Source of the DNA: Gammaproteobacteria bacterium
GTDB taxonomy: Bacteria > Pseudomonadota > Gammaproteobacteria > Steroidobacterales > GCA-2729495
DNA length: 42,216 nucleotides
Assembly (NCBI GenBank): GCA_030066665.1
Contig: JASJBD010000055.1
Location: 1 to 42,216 of the forward strand
Direction of reading: 5' to 3'
In this document: piece by piece, positions 33,357-40,177 of the stretch
Layout of the letters: every line of letters begins with the position of its first letter
Position numbering within the stretch: the stretch's first letter is position 1
The notes under the pieces: generated by a model
Databases searched by the model: none
What the model saw: only the letters and a program-made list of their open reading frames with translations
Told to the model about the DNA's origin: nothing
Program-made: the position numbers and the translations under genes

Positions 33357-34157
33357 ATGTGTTTGTCAGCTCTCTCTCTCAGACCAATCTACGGGGTCTG
33401 CCTTGCAATCGCGCTATTTCTTTCGGGGTGCAGTACCGCAAAGCAACTGCGACAGATGGAGGCTGAGCGACTCACGGCTCATCGAAATGCGCTTATTGAG
33501 ACACGAAACTATCTGACCGAAGTTCCTAACCCAAGAACTGATGCGGACGCCGAGGTTTTCATTGGGCGTTCCTCGCTCAATAAGATTTTCTCGAAAGTTG
33601 ACGGTTTGAGCTTTCCGCTACCAGAAAATAATGAAATCGTTTTAACCGTCAACAGCATTCGTATGAATTTTGGCGGCGGATATCCAGAGGTCCAATTGGA
33701 CATTCGTGCACGACACACTAAGTACGGGTTCGCAGTCAAGGTCAAAGCGCATGCCAATCTGGAAATCGGACTTGTGAACCCAGAAGATCCCAAAGGTTAC
33801 CTTCGTATCCATGTTGCCGAGCTTGTGCCAGAAGCCGAATGGTTTTTCCTACGCATTAGATTCTGGTTATTTATACGGCAATTGTTGCAAGTGGAAGCTC
33901 AAAAATTTGTAGATAGGAAAATGCCCACATCAACATTCCCTGCGAGTATCGTTCTTGGTTATGAAGTCCCATCCAAAACAGCTGTTACTTTCGACTTTCT
34001 GAAGGACGGCAGAGTCATTGGCGGCATGGATGGCTACATCGAGACGCCGGGATTCGATGAGCGATACAGGCTTGCCGTGCACACGCTATTGACTCTCGAA
34101 GACGGTGTGCACGCCTACGGCAAGCTAGAGAAAATGAGTGAGGAGCAAATCGAATGA
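33357..34157 (+). CDS. Lipoprotein of unknown function (accessory pair, first gene)
   Basis: This is a 266-residue lipoprotein with lipobox LSGC (Cys25) after a hydrophobic helix. The mature protein looks beta-rich (VFIGRSSLNKIFSKVDGL, then EIVLTVNSIRMNFGGGYPEV and VQLDIRARHTKYGFAVKVKA), reminiscent of lipid-binding or outer-membrane-assembly folds, but no family is recognised. The ATG at 33357 lies 10 bp after GGAG. Its last codons overlap the next gene by ATGA, showing translational coupling. Base composition is AT-richer than the core genes, suggesting acquisition. Confidence 0.65.
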   Translation: MCLSALSLRPIYGVCLAIALFLSGCSTAKQLRQMEAERLTAHRNALIETRNYLTEVPNPRTDADAEVFIGRSSLNKIFSKVDGLSFPLPENNEIVLTVNSIRMNFGGGYPEVQLDIRARHTKYGFAVKVKAHANLEIGLVNPEDPKGYLRIHVAELVPEAEWFFLRIRFWLFIRQLLQVEAQKFVDRKMPTSTFPASIVLGYEVPSKTAVTFDFLKDGRVIGGMDGYIETPGFDERYRLAVHTLLTLEDGVHAYGKLEKMSEEQIE

Positions 34158-35029
34158 GAAGGTCCTTCACCACATTGTCGCTGCTGTACTTGCTCTCAAC
34201 CCCTTTCGCTCATTCAGCTGACAAGTGTAACGCCAAATGCCTGGAGGCCTTAAGGCGGGAAGTCGAAGGCCTCATCAAAGAGGTTAGACCACTTGCTGAA
34301 CCTCTTCTTATTCCTAATGTTGATGCGCAGGCTTGGTTGTCTGGCGGGGTGCCGGCGTTTGCTTTCCGCGAGTTTAACAAACTGAGTGACCCAAGTAGGA
34401 AAGCGGTATTTCGGTCCTCACAGACTCGAGGCAATTACGCAAAGGATAGCCGGGATTGCCTGGGTGGCACGATTGGATATTCGATTAACCCGAGGGGTCA
34501 CACCGGCCATTCCTTAGAAATGCAAATTGGAAGATTCGAGTACAAATGGGAGCGTAACGCCGGCCTGCGTATATGGGTTAGATTGGACGGGTCCTTCTAT
34601 ACAAACGTGCATTACCATTTGGACGAATTCTGTATTGGAGGAGGAAGAGGTTGGGATGGTTGGGCCAAGGGATCGACGAGCATAGATGCGAGTGCTCTTA
34701 TTGGCTTCGATATCGTAAGCAATGGAGACTACGCACTTGCACTTACAGACATTGAACCGAGTGCTTATCTCGTTGTTGCTCGATTTTCCGCTTATCTAGT
34801 GTCGTGGCCGATTATCCAGCCAACCAAGAAACTACTTGAAAAGCCACTCGCTATTTCGCTTTCGCCCATCTGGCAAGAAGATGGGGAAATCGTTATCGGT
34901 AAAAAGGAGGAAGACGCAATTACTTACCCATACAGTCTGCAACTAGATGCTACGGATAACCGAATTACTAATGAAGGTTATGAGGCTACCTTCAATTTGA
35001 AGGTGAAGTTCCAAGATCCGCCGAGCTAG
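34154..35029 (+). CDS. Secreted protein of unknown function (accessory pair, second gene)
   Basis: This is a 291-residue exported protein. A signal peptide (LSLLYLLSTPFAHSA) is followed by a short Cys pair (DKCNAKC) and a mainly beta-structured body (GFDIVSNGDYALALTDIEPS, then ITNEGYEATFNLKVKF). It overlaps the upstream lipoprotein gene by 4 bp (ATGA), so the two products are made together and probably work together in the envelope. No family is recognised. The gene is AT-rich like its partner, and the pair is the least explained complete operon here. Confidence 0.62.
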   Translation: MRRSFTTLSLLYLLSTPFAHSADKCNAKCLEALRREVEGLIKEVRPLAEPLLIPNVDAQAWLSGGVPAFAFREFNKLSDPSRKAVFRSSQTRGNYAKDSRDCLGGTIGYSINPRGHTGHSLEMQIGRFEYKWERNAGLRIWVRLDGSFYTNVHYHLDEFCIGGGRGWDGWAKGSTSIDASALIGFDIVSNGDYALALTDIEPSAYLVVARFSAYLVSWPIIQPTKKLLEKPLAISLSPIWQEDGEIVIGKKEEDAITYPYSLQLDATDNRITNEGYEATFNLKVKFQDPPS

Positions 35030-35106
35030 ATGGAGTCACTGGCCGGATAGACAATGGCTACCAGCTGCTCACCGTGTGCTCACCACGCCCGCGGCGATAT
35101 TGGCTA

Positions 35107-35135
35107 AAGAAAACCCGGCACGAGGCCGGGTCTTC
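35107..35135 (-). terminator. Rho-independent terminator (constant-loop family, copy 2)
   Basis: On the minus strand, stem ACCCGGC/GCCGGGT with loop CTCGT is followed by TTTTCTTT. It lies 25 bp after the stop of the beta-helix gene ending at 35160 and is identical in the core to the copy at 11216. Confidence 0.85.
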
Positions 35136-35159
35136 ATATGGTCTGACCGGATGACTCGG

Positions 35160-36692
35160 CTATTCGAAGACGATGTTATCGACCCCGAGATCCCAGCCAC
35201 GTGTGAAATGGACTGTCACGGTTGTCGCAGGCAGGCTCCAATCAGTATCGATCTCGATAAGACTGCCGGTCGGAACAAACTGTGAGTAGGATTGCCCAGC
35301 ATCGTCGCTCAGGGTCAGAGTCCCAGACCGCGGCGTGAATACCTGCATCCGTCGCAAGATTCTGGGGCCTTCGGCGAACGAGAAGTTACGGGATTGCCCC
35401 GCGCCTGAGGAGAAGAAAATATGGTTCGTCGGGTTGACGTTGTATGGCCCTTCCCAACGCCATTGGTTTGTACCGAAGTCGATTCCCTCGAAAACGCCGT
35501 TCAGGAAGCTGAATGAACTACCGGGCGGCGTCGGGTCATCGAAATCGATCAGCGTCGGTTCGCTTGGCAGTGGTGGGCATAGCGGCTCGGGCGCGCAATT
35601 GTCGGGCGTGTTGCTCTGGATTATCGAATCTTCACTTACCGATAGTCCAGCAGCGGCAGCACCCACAAACACGCCGCCACCTTCGATTCCCGCGGAGTTT
35701 CCCGTAATTCGGCTCCCGTTTAGGAGGGCCTGCGATCCTGATTCAAGAGAGATTCCACCTCCCGTTTCCTCGGCCGAGTTTCCCACGATGTGGCTACCGC
35801 GAATATTGAATTCTGCTTGAGATCCAATTAGGCCACCGCCTCGCTCGCTAGAATTTCCTTGAACGACACTGTTGTCGATATCTACAACGACCCCCCCAGC
35901 GCCCGCGGAGATTCCGCCTGCGTTGTATCCGATAAAGCTGTTGACGACACGTGTCGTTGTCTGAGTTCCAACGAGGATTCCCACCCCACCGTTGTTCTGT
36001 ACGCTGCTATCGATGACGTCAAGCGGACCTCGGCGCGAAAGGGCTATCCCAGCGCGACCATTATTCCTAATCGTTGTGCCAACCACGCTGATAGTACCCC
36101 CCTCTGTCGCGCTCTCGATTCCGTCGCGTGCATTATTCTCGATGATGCTGTTTATTGCGGTGACGTCAAATTGTATAAACGCCCCTCTTATGCCACTGCC
36201 AAGACTGTTTCGGACCACGGAATTGATGATTCTGCCTACGCGGCCCGACTGCAAATAGACGCCGTCAGTCGCGCTGTTTTCAACGATGCAGTCAATCAGT
36301 GTAAGGTTCACCCAATCAGATCTAATGCCACCACCCGATACGGTCAGGTTTTGTAGCGTTAACGTTGAAATGCCGGATTGCCCAGCAAGCACGGTCAGGA
36401 CGCGTCCCACAATTGCAACTTGCTCCGCACCGTAGCCTTCAATTGTCAGGTTCTTCGCAGGAATCTCGAGGTCACCTAGCGTTAGCTGAAAAGTAGCGGG
36501 CAGAAGACTGCGATCAAACACAATCACGTCACCGTCTACCGCGTCCTCAACCGCCTCCCGGAGCGACAGAACGCCATCTGACGGATTAATAACGTCCGCA
36601 GTCGTTGTAACCGTGAGTGTGGCTGCAGCTCCCGGAACCGCGTATGCAAAAAAGAAAATGGCAAGAAGAGACATGGTCAGACTACGGCGCAT
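35160..36692 (-). CDS. Secreted right-handed beta-helix protein with C-terminal beta-sandwich (paralogue A)
   Basis: This is a 510-residue exported protein. A signal peptide (MSLLAIFFFAYAVPGAAA) leads into a CSLREA-like start (VTTTADVINPSDGVLSLREA, with Leu in place of the usual Cys). About twelve beta-helix turns with NS/NN ladders follow (e.g. VVRNSLGSGIRGAF, SSVQNNGGVGILVG). A Cys-containing linker (DNCAPEPLCPPLP) leads to a ~130-residue domain (IDFDD, then WRWEGPYNVNPTNHIFF and RGWDLGVDNIVF) of galactose-binding-like type. ATG 36692 is chosen for the signal peptide and upstream GGGGGA; the longer frame to 36899 overlaps the end of the neighbour and is not protein-like. Adhesion or glycan binding is inferred. 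Confidence 0.75.
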   Translation of the reverse strand: MRRSLTMSLLAIFFFAYAVPGAAATLTVTTTADVINPSDGVLSLREAVEDAVDGDVIVFDRSLLPATFQLTLGDLEIPAKNLTIEGYGAEQVAIVGRVLTVLAGQSGISTLTLQNLTVSGGGIRSDWVNLTLIDCIVENSATDGVYLQSGRVGRIINSVVRNSLGSGIRGAFIQFDVTAINSIIENNARDGIESATEGGTISVVGTTIRNNGRAGIALSRRGPLDVIDSSVQNNGGVGILVGTQTTTRVVNSFIGYNAGGISAGAGGVVVDIDNSVVQGNSSERGGGLIGSQAEFNIRGSHIVGNSAEETGGGISLESGSQALLNGSRITGNSAGIEGGGVFVGAAAAGLSVSEDSIIQSNTPDNCAPEPLCPPLPSEPTLIDFDDPTPPGSSFSFLNGVFEGIDFGTNQWRWEGPYNVNPTNHIFFSSGAGQSRNFSFAEGPRILRRMQVFTPRSGTLTLSDDAGQSYSQFVPTGSLIEIDTDWSLPATTVTVHFTRGWDLGVDNIVFE

Positions 36693-36817
36693 GATTTCAT
36701 CCCCCGAAAGAATACTTTTCGTTTGTTGTCGTAAGGCGTATTGGCAAGCTGGAGCCCTTGTCGATCTGTCGGGTCGGTTGACGCGCCAAGGCCACAAGAA
36801 ATGGCCACACTGTCGCT

Positions 36818-38380
36818 TCACTCGTAGACGATATTGTCGACTCCCAGGTCCCAGCCTCTCGTGAACTGGACCGTGACAGTCATGGCGGGCAGCGTCCAAC
36901 CGGTCTCGATCTCAATCAGGCTGCCGGTCGTTATGGGTTTTGAATAAGTCTGGCCGGCATCATCGGTCAGCGTCAGGGTGCCCGCGCGTGGCGAAAACAC
37001 CTGCATCCCACGCAGAATCCGTGGCCCACCGTCAAACGAGAAACTACGCGATTGTCCCGCGCCGGATGCGAAGAAGATGTGATTCGTTGGGTTGACGTTG
37101 TACGCACCTTCCCAACGCCATTGGTTGGCGCCAAAGTTGATGCCTTCAAAAACGCCGTTCAGGAAACTGAACGAGGAGCCCAGTGGCTTGGGGTCGTCGA
37201 AATCAACCAGCGTCGGTTCGCTTGGCAGTGGTGGGCATAGCGGCTCGGGCGCGCAGTTGTCGGGCGTGTTGCTTTGAATGGTCGAGTCCGAACTTACTGT
37301 GAGTTCAGAGATCGTAGCCGCAACGAAGGCGCCTCCGCCCTGATTGCCAGCCTGATTTCCAGAAACCCGGCTTCCGAAAAGCGACGCCGTGGCACCGCCG
37401 CCGCTGAGGTAAATGCCGCCGCCCTCATCGTCAGCACTGTTGCCAAGTATCTGACTGCCCCTGACCACAAAGTCAGCTGCGACTCCACCGAACAGGCCAC
37501 CACCGACTTGTGCCGAGTTGCCCTGCATAATGCTGTTCACAATTTCGACGAAAACACCGCCGCCGGCTCCAACTATTCCAGTCTCGCCGTTGTAGCTGAT
37601 GAAGCTGTTGACGATTCTTCCGCTCGTTAGTGTCCCCAAATTCACTCCTGAATCGTCATTGTTGTGTATGTTGCTATCAACAACGGTGAGAGTACCGCCC
37701 CGGCGGCTAAATATGCCATCGCCGCCATTGTTTCGTACCGTAGATCCAATTATCAGTGTTGTATCAATTCCGTCACCACCCAGCGATACTCCGTCAAGCG
37801 CGTTGTTTTCTATCACGCTATTGATGATAGTCACATCCTTGCCAAGAAAATCGTTTCGAATACCGGCACCAAGATTGTTGCGGATTGTAGTGCCCACAAT
37901 AGTTGCTGTTTCCGGCGACGAGCCAATCGACTCTATTCCGTGAGTATTGCTGTTTTCCACAATGCAATCGGAAATTTCGAGATTGAAGACTGGCGTCGCC
38001 AATAACCCACCGCCTGAAAGTGTCAAACTACGAAGAGCGATGGTTATCCGACCAGGAACCCCCGCAGGAGAATTATCAAGCAAAATCCGACCGTCAATAG
38101 TGATTTGGTCCGCGCCATAACCTTCGATGGTCAGATTCTTTCGTGTGAGAATGAGGTCACCAAGGGTCAGCTGAACAACTCCCGGCAATAGACTGCGATC
38201 AAACACGACAACGTCACCGTCTGCAGCATCCGCAACGGCCTCCCGCAATGACAAAACACCATCGGACGGGTCAACAGCATCCGTAGTAGTCGTAACAGTG
38301 AGCGTGGCGGCATTCGCTGGTATCGCGGTTCCAAATGAGATAACCGCAATCAAGGCGGCAAAAAGGCTGCTGTGCTTCAT
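36818..38380 (-). CDS. Secreted right-handed beta-helix protein with C-terminal beta-sandwich (paralogue B)
   Basis: This is a 520-residue exported protein, tandem paralogue of the 35160-36692 gene, with the same four parts. These are a signal peptide (LFAALIAVISFGTAIPANA), the CSLREA-like entry (VTTTTDAVDPSDGVLSLREA), NN/NS-laddered beta-helix turns and the Cys linker plus C-terminal beta-sandwich domain (RGWDLGVDNIVY). The two genes are 125 bp apart and same-strand. The C-terminal third is far more similar than the helix turns, and a 48-bp block of the linker is nucleotide-identical (37208-37255). The ATG at 38380 follows GGGGGA. The role is probably surface binding. Confidence 0.75.
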   Translation of the reverse strand: MKHSSLFAALIAVISFGTAIPANAATLTVTTTTDAVDPSDGVLSLREAVADAADGDVVVFDRSLLPGVVQLTLGDLILTRKNLTIEGYGADQITIDGRILLDNSPAGVPGRITIALRSLTLSGGGLLATPVFNLEISDCIVENSNTHGIESIGSSPETATIVGTTIRNNLGAGIRNDFLGKDVTIINSVIENNALDGVSLGGDGIDTTLIIGSTVRNNGGDGIFSRRGGTLTVVDSNIHNNDDSGVNLGTLTSGRIVNSFISYNGETGIVGAGGGVFVEIVNSIMQGNSAQVGGGLFGGVAADFVVRGSQILGNSADDEGGGIYLSGGGATASLFGSRVSGNQAGNQGGGAFVAATISELTVSSDSTIQSNTPDNCAPEPLCPPLPSEPTLVDFDDPKPLGSSFSFLNGVFEGINFGANQWRWEGAYNVNPTNHIFFASGAGQSRSFSFDGGPRILRGMQVFSPRAGTLTLTDDAGQTYSKPITTGSLIEIETGWTLPAMTVTVQFTRGWDLGVDNIVYE

Positions 38381-38587
38381 TAGATTCCCCCGGACCAGCT
38401 GTTGTTCGTCTTGTAATGCTTATTGGTGGCCAGAACCTTCGTATTCTTCTTGAGAGATCGGCACGCGAAAGGGGCGCAAAACGCCCATATACATAACCAT
38501 CCCGCCGATGGGCTTTGTGTGTCAATAAGTAGATGTCGCGGCAGGGCCGTTATGTCAAAACAGGCCTAGATAAGCAGCTGTCGAATA

Positions 38588-38616
38588 TAGAAAACCCGGC
38601 ACGCAGCCGGGTCTTC
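38588..38616 (-). terminator. Rho-independent terminator (constant-loop family, copy 3)
   Basis: On the minus strand, stem ACCCGGC/GCCGGGT with loop TGCGT is followed by TTTTCTAT. It lies 34 bp after the end of the interrupted YegP-type gene. Confidence 0.8.
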
Positions 38617-38649
38617 TCTTGCAGGGCTTTGACCACAAGTGGGTCGAGG

Positions 38650-38982
38650 CTAGGTCAGATCTTTTACCTTGGCCTCCGCTGCACTCTTGCCGACGCTCTT
38701 GATGCCATTTCGTGCGGCGGCGTCCGTCTTGTACATCTGGCTAGCGCGAATTACCTGATGATTGGCCGCTTTCAAGACGAAGTGCGCTTTGCCGTTCTTG
38801 GCTGTCTTCACTTCAAACCGATCCGTGCTACCAGCATTCTTCTGGACCGACGTAATCCCGTTCATGCAGGCGCGTCTCGTTGTGTACCCCTCGCTTGCCA
38901 AAATCGGCTAGCCGTTTGCGGCTTTGAGCCGAAAGCGAAATTAACCTCTCTTGTCCTTGTAGACTTCAAACTGTGCTGGCAT
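38650..38982 (-). pseudogene. yegP: yegP (DUF1508) gene interrupted by two in-frame stops
   Basis: Read from the ATG at 38982, the frame encodes 110 codons, exactly the length I recall for the E. coli YegP protein, with two tandem DUF1508 repeats. The first is QFEVYKDKRG-stop-FRFRLKAANG-stop-PILASEGY; the second is RFEVKTAKNGKAHFVLKAAN. The stops are TAA at codon 14 (38941-38943) and TAG at codon 25 (38908-38910). Both fall where homologues have Gln or Glu, and each is one C-to-T change away from CAA or CAG. The remaining frame and the terminator are intact. Internal restart at a TTG (38901) would give only the second half. Recent inactivation is the simplest reading. Confidence 0.85.
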
Positions 38983-39052
38983 TTATGTGTCTCTTAGTTT
39001 GGGCACGCCGGAAGCCGAAGATATCAAGGTTTGGCGTAATTCCTCCCGGCAA

Positions 39053-39082
39053 AGAAAAACCCCGCCACGAGGGCGGGGCAAA
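39053..39082 (-). terminator. Rho-independent terminator (constant loop, different stem)
   Basis: On the minus strand, stem CCCCGCC/GGCGGGG with loop CTCGT is followed by TTTTTCTTT, 50 bp after the gene ending at 39132. The stem differs from the other copies, but the loop is the same. Confidence 0.85.
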
Positions 39083-39131
39083 TCGTGAGCTATTTCAGAA
39101 TTTCTCGGTCAGAAACGTTGTACCCGCCATG

Positions 39132-39740
39132 TCACGGCATCGGCTGGGAAGGCTCGTCATCGGAGCGCAACATATCTTCCACAATTGGACATTTCGCAAC
39201 CCTCTCGACGGCGGGCGGTGGAAAATATCCTGAGGGAATCGAATCGAAGAGGTCTGCCGGGCAGGCTCGTTCTAATCCAACAGTAAGGAACGGCACGCTA
39301 CAAATCCAAGGATCTTCCACTGTGTCTCGGGCGCAACCGAAGTAACTCTGTGGGCACAGACTCGTTACCCCTACGTCGCCCTCCGCAGCAATGTACGGCT
39401 CCTCATTTGCGCCACAAAATACGGCGTAGCTCGTGTCAACCAAAGTGAAGCACTGATTGCTTTGTCCGGGCCATAACAAGGTGCCCTGGACCTTAATGAT
39501 TGGGCCAAGCCTTTCCCCCAGTCTCTTGCCCTCACAATTAAAAAGACCATCAGGGTCTTTGGTGAGCCGTGGTCGTTGAGCCTCCAAGGCCATTTCATTC
39601 CACGCAATCGCACTATCGATATCCGAGACCGGCTCGTCGGTTACCCCCAAGTGCTTGCCGCCATGAGCAGGCGGCATACCCGAAATAAGAGCAACGACAA
39701 ATAAGGTCAGTGAAACCGACTTGAATAGATAGGCAACCAT
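39132..39740 (-). CDS. Cys-rich secreted protein of unknown function
   Basis: This is a 202-residue exported protein. A signal peptide (LFKSVSLTLFVVALISG) precedes a hydrophilic body with eight cysteines (in FNCEG, NQCFT, VFCGA, SLCPQ, FGCARD, WICS, RACPAD and AKCPI), suggesting four disulphides. The ATG at 39740 follows GGGAGGGAG, a very strong ribosome-binding site. A terminator follows at 39053. No family is recognised. Confidence 0.6.
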   Translation of the reverse strand: MVAYLFKSVSLTLFVVALISGMPPAHGGKHLGVTDEPVSDIDSAIAWNEMALEAQRPRLTKDPDGLFNCEGKRLGERLGPIIKVQGTLLWPGQSNQCFTLVDTSYAVFCGANEEPYIAAEGDVGVTSLCPQSYFGCARDTVEDPWICSVPFLTVGLERACPADLFDSIPSGYFPPPAVERVAKCPIVEDMLRSDDEPSQPMP

Positions 39741-39882
39741 ATCGACTCCCTCCCATTGTTCGGCGCTCGCACAACCAGAGCGCGCTTGTTATTGGTCTCG
39801 ATGGCAATGCAAACAGACAGTAGCCTGTAAGCCAGATGAGGTTAATTCAGGCGGGTTTTCGTTGCAACGCGGCGACAGCGCC

Positions 39883-39913
39883 AAAAGAAAACCCGGCACG
39901 CGGCCGGGTCTTC
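39883..39913 (-). terminator. Rho-independent terminator (constant-loop family, copy 4)
   Basis: On the minus strand, stem ACCCGGC/GCCGGGT with loop CGCGT is followed by TTTTCTTTTGG. It lies just after the PEP-CTERM tail (39932) and is the first terminator seen downstream of the BNR gene. Confidence 0.85.
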
Positions 39914-39931
39914 AGTTGGGAAACAATCTGT

Positions 39932-40129
39932 TCAGCTTGGCCTGCGTTTCAGCCAGCCGAGCAGGCCGAGTGCGGAGCCGAAGAGCAAGAGCGTGGTTGG
40001 GATCGAGACTGGCGGTGTTAACGTGAAGTCCAATTGGTAGATCCAATCGGACAAAGCACAGCCATTGGCGAACGTATACATTGGAAGAGTGTATACGATT
40101 CGCTCGGACGCCTGCGCTCGAATACCCAC
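39932..40129 (-). pseudogene. Orphan PEP-CTERM sorting tail
   Basis: The 65-residue frame ends in a clear exosortase (PEP-CTERM) signal: Pro-rich PPVSIP, then hydrophobic TTLLLFGSALGLLGW and a basic end KRRPS. No signal peptide and no ribosome-binding site precede it, so it is not a complete gene. It is in the same frame as the BNR protein gene ending at 40178, separated from it by TAG (40178-40180) and one more in-frame stop (TGA), with no terminator between. It may be the detached tail of that protein, or a remnant of another PEP-CTERM gene. Confidence 0.5.
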
Positions 40130-40177
40130 CGGTGGCTCACGTCAACGACCGGACGGCATTGGCGGCTGGGAGGCCGG

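Noticed and set aside
36693-36899. N-terminal extension of beta-helix paralogue A
   Set aside because: It overlaps the 3' end of paralogue B in another frame, is rich in Arg/His/Cys and lacks a signal peptide at its start. The signal peptide begins at 36692.
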